From contig NZ_SMZJ02000002.1 of the NCBI RefSeq assembly GCF_004358095.2, forward strand, positions 186,001 to 250,000: 64,000 nt of DNA, written 5' to 3'. This document shows, piece by piece, positions 1 to 8,850 of the stretch. Within the stretch, counting starts at the first letter, position 1, and each line of letters opens with the position of its first letter. The stretch is from Seonamhaeicola sediminis (GTDB lineage Bacteria > Bacteroidota > Bacteroidia > Flavobacteriales > Flavobacteriaceae). The notes beneath the pieces were generated by a model. That model saw only the letters and a program-made list of their open reading frames with translations. It made no database searches and was not told the DNA's origin. The translations under genes were made by a program, and so were the position numbers.

Positions 1-112
1 TGGTAACTATAAAGTAACCATTTCTGCTACAGGTTATGTGACTCAAGAGTTTAATATCACCCTTGACCCAGACGAAAATGAAGTTGTAGATGCTACTTTA
101 GAGTTAGAATAA
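1..112 (+). CDS. C-terminal end of a cut protein, carboxypeptidase-regulatory-like fold
   Basis: The reading frame is open from base 2 to a TAA at 110-112, so only the last 36 codons are in the window. The residues (alternating Thr/Val/Ile strands, a GY turn, then an acidic tail ending LELE) resemble the end of a carboxypeptidase-regulatory or PEGA-type beta-sandwich, common in Bacteroidota surface proteins. A strong terminator follows 23 bases later, so this is the last gene of its transcript. The function of the whole protein cannot be judged from this piece. Confidence 0.6.
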   Translation, partial: GNYKVTISATGYVTQEFNITLDPDENEVVDATLELE

Positions 113-135
113 TTAGATAACAAATGCATATTTTT

Positions 136-164
136 AAAGCAACGTTTTTAACGTTGCTTTTTTT
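136..164 (+). terminator. Rho-independent terminator after the cut gene
   Basis: A perfect 11-bp stem (136-146 with 150-160) with a TTT loop is followed by a T run to 164. It ends the transcript of the partial gene and separates it from the MoxR/Bat operon. Confidence 0.85.
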
Positions 165-220
165 ATTCTGTAAAAGGTTTATTTTCTATTGAATATTCAT
201 AATCATTCATAAAATTGCAC

Positions 221-303
221 GTCATCCTGAATTTATTTCAGGATTACATCATAAAGAGTTGATTTATAAACAGTATGAAATGCCGAAACAAGATCGGCAT
301 GAC
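221..303. repeat. Intergenic element of two hairpins bounded by GTCAT/ATGAC
   Basis: The element starts with GTCAT (221-225) and ends with its inverse ATGAC (299-303). Inside are two hairpins: 224-231 with 237-244 (ATCCTGAA/TTCAGGAT) and 280-286 with 294-300 (ATGCCGA/TCGGCAT). Short hairpins of the same style recur at 51746-51766 and 57670-57688. From memory this resembles the scattered noncoding repeats common between genes in Flavobacteriaceae; copy number in this genome was not checked. Confidence 0.6.
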
Positions 304-396
304 GAAAATAATATGTTATAACACTAAACGGACAATCAAAATTTTACTTAATATTTTAACCAATTGTTAACAACAATTCACTAAAAAATTTAACAA

Positions 397-428
397 TTTG
401 CAACACTCAATCAAGCTTACTATATTCG
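397..428 (+). promoter_or_regulatory. Likely promoter of the MoxR/Bat operon
   Basis: TTTG at 397-400 is followed after 20 bases by TATATTCG at 421-428, one base away from the Bacteroidota -7 consensus TAnnTTTG. It lies 20 bases before the moxR start codon and is the only good match in the intergenic stretch, so the following eight genes are probably transcribed from here. Confidence 0.5.
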
Positions 429-447
429 GGCTTTTAAAAAATAAAAA

Positions 448-1452
448 ATGATGGAAGAAACAGGTACAATTGATATTAAGACCATTAACGAGAAGATTGA
501 AAAAGAAAGTGCTTTTGTTGATTTACTGATGCTGGAAATGAATAAAGTAATTGTTGGCCAAAAAGGTATGGTTGAACGTTTGCTTATTGGCTTACTAGGG
601 CAAGGACATATATTATTAGAGGGTGTTCCCGGGCTTGCAAAAACATTAGCAATTAACACGCTTTCTCAAGCCGTAGACGGGAGTTTTAGTAGAATACAGT
701 TCACACCAGATTTATTACCAGCCGATGTTGTTGGTACCCTCATTTACAATATAAAAGAGAACGATTTCTCAATAAAAAAAGGACCAATTTTTGCAAACTT
801 TGTGTTGGCAGATGAGATTAACAGAGCGCCTGCAAAAGTGCAATCAGCCTTATTAGAGGCAATGCAGGAAAAACAAGTGACTATTGGTGATGAAACTTTT
901 ATTTTGGATAAACCTTTCTTGGTAATGGCTACTCAAAACCCGGTAGAACAAGAAGGCACCTATCCGTTGCCAGAAGCTCAGGTAGACCGTTTCATGTTAA
1001 AAACAGTTATTGACTATCCTAAAATTGACGAAGAGCAACTTATTATTAGAGCTAACTTGAAAGGAGGATTTGAAAAAGTAAATCCAGTGGTTTCCATCCA
1101 ACAAATTCTCACTGCTCAAAAAGTTGTGAGAGAAGTTTATATGGATGAGAAAATTGAAAAATACATTTTGGATATCATTTTTGCCACAAGATATCCTGAA
1201 AAATACAAACTAGCCGATTTAAAACCATTGATTTCTTTTGGAGCATCACCTCGTGGAAGTATCAATTTGGCTGTTGCTGCTAAATGTTACGCCTTTATCA
1301 AGCGTCGTGGATACGTAATCCCAGAAGATGTTAGAGCTGTGGTTTATGATGTATTACGACATAGAATTGGTATTACCTATGAAGCTGAAGCCGAAAATGT
1401 TACTTCAGTAGATATCATCAATAAAATAGTAAACGAAATAGAAGTACCTTAA
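448..1452 (+). CDS. MoxR-family AAA+ ATPase
   Basis: A 334-residue AAA+ ATPase of the MoxR family, thought to act as a chaperone that matures partner proteins with von Willebrand A (VWA) domains. Walker A (GVPGLAKT, about 59-66), Walker B (VLADEIN, about 119-125) and sensor 1 (ATQNP, about 161-165) are intact, and the C-terminal lid domain is present, so the length is normal. ATG codons at 448 and 451 are both possible starts. It opens the aerotolerance (Bat) operon, and its likely clients are the VWA proteins encoded directly downstream (the DUF58 protein, BatA and BatB). Confidence 0.95.
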   Translation: MMEETGTIDIKTINEKIEKESAFVDLLMLEMNKVIVGQKGMVERLLIGLLGQGHILLEGVPGLAKTLAINTLSQAVDGSFSRIQFTPDLLPADVVGTLIYNIKENDFSIKKGPIFANFVLADEINRAPAKVQSALLEAMQEKQVTIGDETFILDKPFLVMATQNPVEQEGTYPLPEAQVDRFMLKTVIDYPKIDEEQLIIRANLKGGFEKVNPVVSIQQILTAQKVVREVYMDEKIEKYILDIIFATRYPEKYKLADLKPLISFGASPRGSINLAVAAKCYAFIKRRGYVIPEDVRAVVYDVLRHRIGITYEAEAENVTSVDIINKIVNEIEVP

Positions 1453-1453
1453 A

Positions 1454-1503
1454 AATTGCCCAATTGATAATTGCCAATTGATTATTAGAACTCAATAATC
1501 AAT
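1454..1503. repeat. Short tandem repeat and hairpin between moxR and the DUF58 gene
   Basis: Two near-identical units built on AATTGCC and AATTGAT lie side by side at about 1454-1482. They overlap a 10-bp inverted repeat (1477-1486 with 1494-1503, loop of 7). There is no T run, so it is not a classical terminator. It may act as an RNA-stability or processing element inside the operon, or be neutral. Confidence 0.5.
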
Positions 1504-1530
1504 AATAAATATTCAATAGACAATTGAAAA

Positions 1531-2397
1531 ATGGATACTAAAGAATTACTAAAAAAAGTACGGAAAATTGAGATTAAGACACATAGGTTGTCTGATCATA
1601 TTTTTGGGGGCGAATATCATTCTACCTTCAAAGGGAGAGGTATGACTTTTAGTGAAGTACGTCAGTATCAGTTTGGTGATGATGTCAGAAACATTGATTG
1701 GAATGTGACTGCGCGTTACAATGAACCTTTTGTAAAAGTTTTTGAAGAAGAGCGTGAATTGACCATGATGCTTATGGTTGATGTCTCTGGTTCTGAATTC
1801 TTTGGAACATCGCAACAATTTAAAAAAGACGTGATTACTGAAATTGCGGCAACCTTAGCATTTTCAGCAACTCTAAATAATGATAAAATTGGATTGATTT
1901 TATTTTCTGACAAAGTAGAACTTTACATTCCACCTAAAAAAGGACGATCTCATGTGTTGAGAATCATTCGTGAACTCATAGAATTTGAACCAGAAAGCAA
2001 ACAAACTAACATTGCAGAAGCATTGAAGTTCTTAAGCAATGTTATGAAGAAAAAAGCCATTGTCTTTGTAATGTCTGATTTTATTGCGGATGCTTATAAT
2101 CACACCATGAAAATTGTTTCTGGAAAACATGATGTTACTGGAATTAGAATTTATGACAAACGGGAGGAGGAAATCCCAAACTTAGGCATGGTTCAAATGT
2201 TAGATGAAGAAACTGGTGAGTTGATGTTAGTGAATACTGCATCAAAAAAAGTAAGGCTTAATTACAGTAAATTCTACAGTGATAAAGTAAATTACTATAA
2301 AGAGAGTTTCACCAAATCAGGTGCTGGAACTATAGATTGTAGAGTTGATGAAAGCTATGTTAAAAAGCTATTAGGATATTTTAAAAGAAGAGGATAA
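1531..2397 (+). CDS. DUF58 domain protein (VWA-like)
   Basis: A 288-residue cytoplasmic protein with the DUF58 signature around residues 43-62 (Arg-x-Tyr, Gly-Asp-Asp, Arg-x-Ile-Asp-Trp, Thr-Ala-Arg). A VWA-like fold with the MIDAS sequence DVSGS follows at 84-88. No signal peptide or membrane segment is seen. DUF58 proteins regularly sit directly after MoxR ATPases and are considered part of the same chaperone module. The next gene starts 12 bases after its stop. The exact activity of the family is unknown. Confidence 0.92.
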   Translation: MDTKELLKKVRKIEIKTHRLSDHIFGGEYHSTFKGRGMTFSEVRQYQFGDDVRNIDWNVTARYNEPFVKVFEEERELTMMLMVDVSGSEFFGTSQQFKKDVITEIAATLAFSATLNNDKIGLILFSDKVELYIPPKKGRSHVLRIIRELIEFEPESKQTNIAEALKFLSNVMKKKAIVFVMSDFIADAYNHTMKIVSGKHDVTGIRIYDKREEEIPNLGMVQMLDEETGELMLVNTASKKVRLNYSKFYSDKVNYYKESFTKSGAGTIDCRVDESYVKKLLGYFKRRG

Positions 2398-2409
2398 TTA
2401 AAGTTAAAA

Positions 2410-4062
2410 GTGATAAGCAAAAAGTTTAATAACATTAAAAAAAAGAATAAAGCATTGTTGGGTACTCTAACTTTTGCCTTGTTCCTTTTTTCTAACATCT
2501 TGTTAGCTCAAGTCTCTTCTTCAATCGATTCTACTTCCATTAAAATTGGCGAGCAAATTACTTACAAAATTCTAGTTGAAACAGATACAACCAATTTAGT
2601 GGTTTTTCCAGAAGGACAAACTTTTGCACCGCTAGAAATGATAGAATCTTATGATATTGACACTTTAAAAAATAAGGATAAGTATAACCTCATCAAAAAA
2701 TATGGTTTAACACAATTTGATTCTGGAACTTATACCATCCCGCCTCAAAAAATAGTAATTGCAGACAAAACGTTTTTAACAGATTCACTAAAAGTTGAAG
2801 TTAACAACATTTTAGTAGATACTACAAAACAAGGTTTATATGATATAAAACCAATTATTGAGGTTAAAAAAAAGGGGGGGAATTGGTGGAAATATGTTTT
2901 GATTTCACTTTTGATTTTAGCTGTTATAGGAACTGTTTTATGGTGGTTTATTTGGCGTAAAAAACCATTAACAGAAGCAGAGCAAATAGCACTCTTGCCA
3001 CCTTATGATAGGGCTAAATTGGCTTTACAGAAATTGGATGAAAGCCATTATTTAGAACATGAAGAACTAAAGACCTATTATTCTGAGTTAACTCTAATCA
3101 TTAGAAAATATCTAGACGAAAAAGTTTATGATCATTCCTTAGAAAGTACAACCGATGAATTGATTTCTAGACTTAAATTACTAAAAGAAGGTAATCAAAT
3201 AAATTTAAGTAACGAAACCATTAAGAATATTGAAAGTATTTTAAAGCGAGCAGATTTAGTGAAGTTTGCAAAATCAGCTCCCGATATTGCTTTGGCAGAA
3301 CTAGACAGAAAGACAATTGATTCAGAAATTGATCATGTTAAAGAAGTATTACCTGAACCAACTGAAGAAGAAAAACTACTAGATGAAACATACAGAAAAG
3401 AATTAGAACGAAAAAAACAACGCAAAAAAGTAATAATTACAGTTGCAATAAGTGTTTTCCTTTTAATGGCAACAATAGCAGGTTTCTCTGTCAAATATGG
3501 TTTCGATTATGTAAAAGACACCCTAATTGGTCATGATAGTAAAGAATTATTGGAAAACGAATGGGTAACAAGTGAATATGGCTTTCCACCAATAAACATT
3601 TCAACCCCTAAAGTTTTAAAGCGTTTTGAACTTCCTGTTTCAGATGAAGTTAAAGATAAAACCGAAATGACCACCTTTATGTATGGAACCCTACTGGATG
3701 CCTTTAGTGTTATGGTAAACACAACCAAGTTTCCAAATAGCGGTGAAAATAAAATTAACTTAGAAGCCATTTCAGAAGGAAGTATAAAAGGGATGGAAGC
3801 TCAAGGGGCTCAAAATATTACGGTACTTCGTGATGAATTTATGACCCCTAATGGAGCAGAAGGTTTGAAAACTCATGGAAAACTTACTGTAGTAGACCCT
3901 ATTACTAAAAAGCAACAAAAAGCAGAATATGTTTTGCTTCATTTTACGGCCGAAAATGTATTACAGCAAATAGTTATAACCTACCCAGATAATGATGATT
4001 ATGCAGACCAAATAATAGAACGTATTTTAAATTCTATTGAACTTAAAAAAGAACAAAGCTAA
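2410..4062 (+). CDS. Bat-operon membrane protein with two transmembrane segments
   Basis: A 550-residue protein that starts at a GTG. The N-terminus is a signal peptide ending LLAQ near residue 34. An exported beta-rich domain follows (about 35-155), then a TM segment (161-182), a charged helical cytoplasmic part, a second TM (341-363) and a C-terminal domain of unknown type. It corresponds to the poorly characterised gene between DUF58 and BatA in Flavobacteria, in part like DUF4381 proteins. Its stop overlaps the batA start by one base, suggesting translational coupling. An A8-G7 run at 2866-2880 encodes KKKGG just before the first TM segment and could be prone to slippage. Function unknown beyond membership in the operon. 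Confidence 0.8.
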   Translation: MISKKFNNIKKKNKALLGTLTFALFLFSNILLAQVSSSIDSTSIKIGEQITYKILVETDTTNLVVFPEGQTFAPLEMIESYDIDTLKNKDKYNLIKKYGLTQFDSGTYTIPPQKIVIADKTFLTDSLKVEVNNILVDTTKQGLYDIKPIIEVKKKGGNWWKYVLISLLILAVIGTVLWWFIWRKKPLTEAEQIALLPPYDRAKLALQKLDESHYLEHEELKTYYSELTLIIRKYLDEKVYDHSLESTTDELISRLKLLKEGNQINLSNETIKNIESILKRADLVKFAKSAPDIALAELDRKTIDSEIDHVKEVLPEPTEEEKLLDETYRKELERKKQRKKVIITVAISVFLLMATIAGFSVKYGFDYVKDTLIGHDSKELLENEWVTSEYGFPPINISTPKVLKRFELPVSDEVKDKTEMTTFMYGTLLDAFSVMVNTTKFPNSGENKINLEAISEGSIKGMEAQGAQNITVLRDEFMTPNGAEGLKTHGKLTVVDPITKKQQKAEYVLLHFTAENVLQQIVITYPDNDDYADQIIERILNSIELKKEQS

Positions 4063-5066
4063 TGTTAGAAGGCATAGAATTTTTAAATAAACAATGGTTT
4101 TGGTTGCTTTTGGTTTTACCGCTAGCTATACTTTGGTATATTATTAAGCATAAAAAACAAACGGCAGAGTTAAGAATATCAAGTTTAAAGGGTTTTAAAA
4201 TAACCAACTCTTGGTTGCCAAAACTAAGGCACTTTTTATTTGTTTTAAGGCTTCTGGCATTAACCCTATTGATTACGGCTTTAGCAAGACCTCAAGCGGT
4301 TGATGTATCTACAAAAACCAAAACCACTAGAGGCATTGATATTGTCATGGCTATAGATGTTTCAGCTAGTATGTTAGCAAAAGATTTATTACCTAACAGG
4401 CTAGAAGCCTTAAAAGATGTTGCTGAAGAATTTATAAAAGGAAGGCCAAATGACCGTATTGGTTTAGTGGAATATGCTGGAGAAAGTTATACCAAAACAC
4501 CCATAACAAGTGACAAGGCCATTGTTTTAAGGTCGCTAAAAGAAATTCAGTACAACAATATAATTGAAGGAGGAACCGCTATTGGAATGGGGTTGGCAAC
4601 GGCAGTTAATAGATTAAAAGATAGTAAAGCAAAAAGCAAAGTCATTATTTTACTAACTGATGGTGAAAATAATGCCGGTTTTATAGACCCAATAACAGCA
4701 AGTGGATTAGCAGAGGAATATGGGATTAAAACTTATACCATTGGTTTAGGAACTAACGGTATGGCACTTTCTCCCATAAGACAATTGCCTAATGGAAGTT
4801 TTCAATATAGCCGTATCCAAGTTAATATTGATGAAGAATTACTAAAGGAAATAGCTCAAGCCACTGGTGGCAAATATTTTAGAGCTACAGATAATAAGAA
4901 GTTAGAAGAAATTTATCAAGAGATTAATAAACTAGAAAAAACAGAAGTAGAAGAGTTTAAATTTTACAATTACGAAGAAAAATACAGGCCATTGGTATTG
5001 CTGGCAGGAATGTTATTATTGTTAGAATTACTGATGAGATTCTCCGTTTTCAGAAGCTTTGTTTAA
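4062..5066 (+). CDS. batA: BatA: membrane-anchored VWA protein
   Basis: A 334-residue inner-membrane protein. Two TM segments lie at the N-terminus (about 12-29 and 55-75), then a VWA domain with an intact MIDAS (D99-V-S101-A-S103, later Thr and the TDGEN loop), and a TM segment near the C-terminus (about 312-331). The VWA domain should face the periplasm. Bat proteins were named for aerotolerance in Bacteroides; in other bacteria the link to oxygen stress is weaker, and a role in envelope stress is possible. Its start overlaps the preceding stop by one base. Confidence 0.93.
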   Translation: MLEGIEFLNKQWFWLLLVLPLAILWYIIKHKKQTAELRISSLKGFKITNSWLPKLRHFLFVLRLLALTLLITALARPQAVDVSTKTKTTRGIDIVMAIDVSASMLAKDLLPNRLEALKDVAEEFIKGRPNDRIGLVEYAGESYTKTPITSDKAIVLRSLKEIQYNNIIEGGTAIGMGLATAVNRLKDSKAKSKVIILLTDGENNAGFIDPITASGLAEEYGIKTYTIGLGTNGMALSPIRQLPNGSFQYSRIQVNIDEELLKEIAQATGGKYFRATDNKKLEEIYQEINKLEKTEVEEFKFYNYEEKYRPLVLLAGMLLLLELLMRFSVFRSFV

Positions 5067-5091
5067 TACAAGAAACAAATAAACAACAAGA

Positions 5092-6129
5092 ATGTATCAA
5101 TTAGAAGAAAAAATATGGTTTTGGGCATTACTGATTATTCCGGTGATCATACTGTTCTTTTTGGTGCTTCAAATATGGAAACACAAAGCACAACGCAACT
5201 TTGCAGACAAAGCATTGCTAAAAAAATTGAGTCCTAACAAATCGCTTTTCAAATCAATATTAAAAACGGTTGTTTTAAGCTTAGCTTTTGTTTGTTTAGT
5301 ACTTGCCATGGTAAATCCTAAAATAGGTACTAAGTTGGAAACCGTAAAGCGTGAAGGGGTTGATATTGTTTTTGCAGTTGATGTTTCAAAAAGTATGTTG
5401 GCAGAGGATGTTGCACCAAACCGATTGGAAAAAGCAAAACAATTGGTCACACAAATAATTAATAATCTGGCCAGTGATCGTGTTGGTATAATAGCTTACG
5501 CAGGAAGGGCATTTCCACAATTGCCAATTACAACAGATTATGCTTCGGCTAAAATGTTTTTGCAAGGCATGAATACCGATATGTTGTCATCTCAAGGAAC
5601 TGCTATTAGCGAGGCTATAAAACTGGCAACTACCTATTTTGATAATGAAGAACAAACCAATAGAGTGCTCATTATTATATCAGATGGTGAGGACCACAGC
5701 GAGGAAGCTGCAGCAGTTGCAGAACAAGCCAGTGAAGAAGGTATTAGAATTTTTACAATAGGGGTTGGTGATGTGAAAGGAGGCCCCATTCCTATAAAAC
5801 GAAACGGGGTAGTTCTCAACTACAAAAAGGATAATGAGGGTGAAACAGTTATTACGCGTTTGAATGAGGAAATGCTTCAAGAAATTGCTAAAGAAGCAAA
5901 TGGAGCCTACATTAATGGAAAAATAACCAAGAATGTGGTTGAAGACATTAAGGAAATTTTAAGCAACATGGATAAAACCGAGTTTGAAGCCAAACAATTT
6001 GCCGATTTTAAAGACCAATTTCAATGGTTTTTAGGATTTGGGATTTTCTTTTTGTTACTAGATGTGTTCCTGTTAGAACGCAAAACAGCATGGTTAAAAA
6101 AGCTCAACCTGTTTAATGAGAATTTATAA
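5092..6129 (+). CDS. batB: BatB: membrane-anchored VWA protein
   Basis: A 345-residue paralogue of BatA with the same plan: two N-terminal TM segments (about 9-28 and 57-75), a VWA domain with MIDAS D97-V-S99-K-S101 and a SDGEDH loop, and a C-terminal TM segment (about 311-329). BatA and BatB probably form a membrane complex with the TPR proteins BatC and BatE. The ATG at 5092 lies 25 bases after batA, with no sign of a separate promoter. Confidence 0.93.
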   Translation: MYQLEEKIWFWALLIIPVIILFFLVLQIWKHKAQRNFADKALLKKLSPNKSLFKSILKTVVLSLAFVCLVLAMVNPKIGTKLETVKREGVDIVFAVDVSKSMLAEDVAPNRLEKAKQLVTQIINNLASDRVGIIAYAGRAFPQLPITTDYASAKMFLQGMNTDMLSSQGTAISEAIKLATTYFDNEEQTNRVLIIISDGEDHSEEAAAVAEQASEEGIRIFTIGVGDVKGGPIPIKRNGVVLNYKKDNEGETVITRLNEEMLQEIAKEANGAYINGKITKNVVEDIKEILSNMDKTEFEAKQFADFKDQFQWFLGFGIFFLLLDVFLLERKTAWLKKLNLFNENL

Positions 6130-6185
6130 ATTATTTAACGAATTAAACATACAAGGTTTTATATATTAGAAAGTAGAATACACAA

Positions 6186-7049
6186 ATGAAACGTTTAGTA
6201 ATTATAATATCGACCTTATTTGTATCTATATCTTTTGCTCAAGAAAAAGAAGATAAAGAGCAGCTATTAGCTTTAAAAAAAGCTAATAATTATGTTTACC
6301 AAGGTAATAATTTGGTGGAAGAAGATGATTTCATTGAAGGTGAAGCCTCCTACAGAAAGGCCCTTTCTGAAAATCCAAACTCTGTTGAAGGTCACTATAA
6401 TTTAGGGAATGCCTATTATAATAAAGGTAATTACGAAGAAGCATTGTACCGTCATCAGCAAGCTGCCAACAAAAGTGCATCAAAAAAAGAAAAGCATAAA
6501 GCATTTCATAACATTGGCAATATTTTAATGCAAAACAAAAAATGTAGAGAGGCTGTTGAAGCTTTTAAAAGTGCGCTTAGAAACGATCCTACTGATGATG
6601 AAACCCGTTATAACTTAGCATTAGCAAAAGAATGTGCCAAAGACGAAAAGGAGAATAAAGATCAAAACGAAGACGATAAGAACAACGAGCAAAACAAAGA
6701 AGACCAAGAAAACCAAGAGGATAATAAAGACCAAAAGGATAAAGATAAGAACGAAGACGGCGATAATAAAGAACAAGAAAAAGATAACGGCGAGCAAAAG
6801 GAAAAAGAAGGAGATGATAAAAAAGATGACCAAGGCAATCCTAAGGATGAAAAAGACGACAAGGGAAAACAAAGCGATGAAAAAGATGATCAAAAGAAGC
6901 AACCTCCTAAACCACAACAAGGAAAAATGTCTCCGCAACAAATAAAGAACTTACTAGAGGCTATGAATAATCAGGAGCAAAAAGTTCAAGAAAAAATGAA
7001 TGCTGAAAAGCAAAAAGGAATAAAAATAAAAACAGATAAAGACTGGTAA
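6186..7049 (+). CDS. batC: BatC: exported TPR protein with a Lys/Glu/Asp-rich tail
   Basis: A 287-residue protein. A signal peptide (1-18, ending SFAQ) is followed by TPR repeats (about 30-150) and then about 100 residues of low complexity made almost only of Lys, Glu, Asp, Asn and Gln (about 150-245). A short helical end follows. The TPR part probably binds BatA and BatB in the periplasm. The low-complexity stretch creates long spurious frames on both strands between 6620 and 6945, which are not genes. Confidence 0.9.
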   Translation: MKRLVIIISTLFVSISFAQEKEDKEQLLALKKANNYVYQGNNLVEEDDFIEGEASYRKALSENPNSVEGHYNLGNAYYNKGNYEEALYRHQQAANKSASKKEKHKAFHNIGNILMQNKKCREAVEAFKSALRNDPTDDETRYNLALAKECAKDEKENKDQNEDDKNNEQNKEDQENQEDNKDQKDKDKNEDGDNKEQEKDNGEQKEKEGDDKKDDQGNPKDEKDDKGKQSDEKDDQKKQPPKPQQGKMSPQQIKNLLEAMNNQEQKVQEKMNAEKQKGIKIKTDKDW

Positions 7050-7076
7050 TAAGGTTATAAGACTGAAGTAGGAAGC

Positions 7077-8849
7077 ATGAAGTTAGTTAAAAACATATCA
7101 ATATTAGTACTGTTATTTATTTCAAGTATTGCTGTGGCTCAAGTAAAATTTGAGGCAAAGGTTAGTAAACAAAAACTTGGAGTTAATGAGCGTTTGCGTG
7201 TTGATTTTGAAATGAATAAAGACGGGGATAATTTCAATCCTCCAAGCTTTTCAAACTTCACTGTTGTTGGTGGGCCAAACCAATCTGTTAGTAACTCTTG
7301 GGTTAACGGTGTTAGAACTTATAAAAAAACCTATAGCTATTTTTTAGCGCCTAAACAGCGGGGAACATTTACTATCTCGCAAGCCTCTATTACTATTGAT
7401 GGCGAAATCTATAAAACCACACCAGTTAAAGTAGAAGTAACTGCAGCTGTTGAAGTACCAAAAGATCCAAACGACCCTAATTATGTTGCCGCAGAGAATA
7501 TACACTTGGTAGCTGAAGTTTCAAAAACTAATCCTTATTTAAACGAAGCTATCACAGTTGTCTACAAACTATATGTGTCACCTAAAATAGCCGTTGACAA
7601 TTGGAACGAATTAGATAGCCCAAGATACAATGATTTTTGGAGCCAGAATTTAGATGTTCATAATGAGAAAGCTGTAAATACAACTTACAAAGGTGAGGAT
7701 TACAGATATGTCATTTATAAAAAGGCAGTACTATATCCTCAAAAAACAGGCAAATTAAATCTTGAGCCTTTAACTTTAGACGTTTCTTTAAGAGTACCCA
7801 CCAACAGACGTGATATTTTTGGTAGCCGACTTATGACCCGGGTGAGCAGAACTATTTCTGCTGGTAATCAAGTTATCAATGTAAAACCCTTACCAGAAAT
7901 AGGAAAACCACAAGATTTTACTGGAGCTGTTGGAGATTTTAGTTTAAATGTTAGTAGCTCAAAAACAGAACTGGATGCCACAGAGTCTTTACAGGTAAAA
8001 GTCTCAGTTACAGGAAAAGGAAACTTAAAATTATTTAAACTTCCAAAAGTATCTTTACCAAGCTCATTAGAAGTATATGAGCCTGAACATAGTGAACGTG
8101 TTAGTACCAATTTATCTGGAATGAAAGGCAGTATATCAGATAGTTATACTGTTGTACCTCAGTACAAGGGCAAATATCCAATACCAAGTGTTTCATTCTC
8201 TTATTTCGATTTAAAAACAGAATCTTACAAAAGACTTTCATCAAACGAAATTGTGATTAATGTGCTCAACGGTCCATTATCAAGTAATTCAGACTCTAAT
8301 ACTACTTCAGTTAATAACAATAAACAAGTGGTAGTGCTTAATAGAGATCAGTTTTCGTTCATTAAAACACAAACTAGTTTTAGTAGCATAACCACGTCAT
8401 ATTTCTTTAAAACGAATGCCTTCTGGACAATGCTTTTACTGCCATTTTTGGCAATCCCGTTGGCTATTGTGATTAGAAAAAGAAAGGCTAGTAGAGATGC
8501 TGATATTTATGGTAACAAAATAAGAAAGGCAGATAGATTAGCTAGAAAATATTTGAAGGGTGCAAAAAAATCACTTGGACAGAAGGAGTTATTTTATATA
8601 GCACTTGAAAAAGCATTACACAACTACTTAAAAGCAAAGTTACATATTGAAACTAGTGAGTTTAGTAAAGACCGTATTACACAACTTTTAAAAGATAAGC
8701 AAGTTGAGAAAGCTGTGATAGGTGATTTCATAAATATTATTGAAAGTTGTGAGTTGGCAAGATATACCCCAATAGACAATGTAACAATGCAAGATGATTA
8801 TGAAAAAGCCGCAAGAACCATTTCTTTAATTGATAAACAAGCGCGTTAA
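7077..8849 (+). CDS. batD: BatD: oxygen-tolerance family membrane protein
   Basis: A 590-residue protein. It has a signal peptide (1-21, ending AVAQ), several beta-sandwich repeats in the periplasm, a TM segment at about 448-466 and a helical cytoplasmic C-terminal region. This matches the BatD family in length and plan. BatD is expected to scaffold the BatA/B/C/E complex. The stop codon lies one base before the batE ATG, so the two genes are probably translationally coupled. Confidence 0.92.
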   Translation: MKLVKNISILVLLFISSIAVAQVKFEAKVSKQKLGVNERLRVDFEMNKDGDNFNPPSFSNFTVVGGPNQSVSNSWVNGVRTYKKTYSYFLAPKQRGTFTISQASITIDGEIYKTTPVKVEVTAAVEVPKDPNDPNYVAAENIHLVAEVSKTNPYLNEAITVVYKLYVSPKIAVDNWNELDSPRYNDFWSQNLDVHNEKAVNTTYKGEDYRYVIYKKAVLYPQKTGKLNLEPLTLDVSLRVPTNRRDIFGSRLMTRVSRTISAGNQVINVKPLPEIGKPQDFTGAVGDFSLNVSSSKTELDATESLQVKVSVTGKGNLKLFKLPKVSLPSSLEVYEPEHSERVSTNLSGMKGSISDSYTVVPQYKGKYPIPSVSFSYFDLKTESYKRLSSNEIVINVLNGPLSSNSDSNTTSVNNNKQVVVLNRDQFSFIKTQTSFSSITTSYFFKTNAFWTMLLLPFLAIPLAIVIRKRKASRDADIYGNKIRKADRLARKYLKGAKKSLGQKELFYIALEKALHNYLKAKLHIETSEFSKDRITQLLKDKQVEKAVIGDFINIIESCELARYTPIDNVTMQDDYEKAARTISLIDKQAR

Positions 8850-8850
8850 A

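Noticed and set aside
6621-6945. Frames on both strands inside batC (106 and 103 residues)
   Set aside because: They are reading-frame shadows of the Lys/Glu/Asp-rich low-complexity part of batC and have extreme, meaningless composition.
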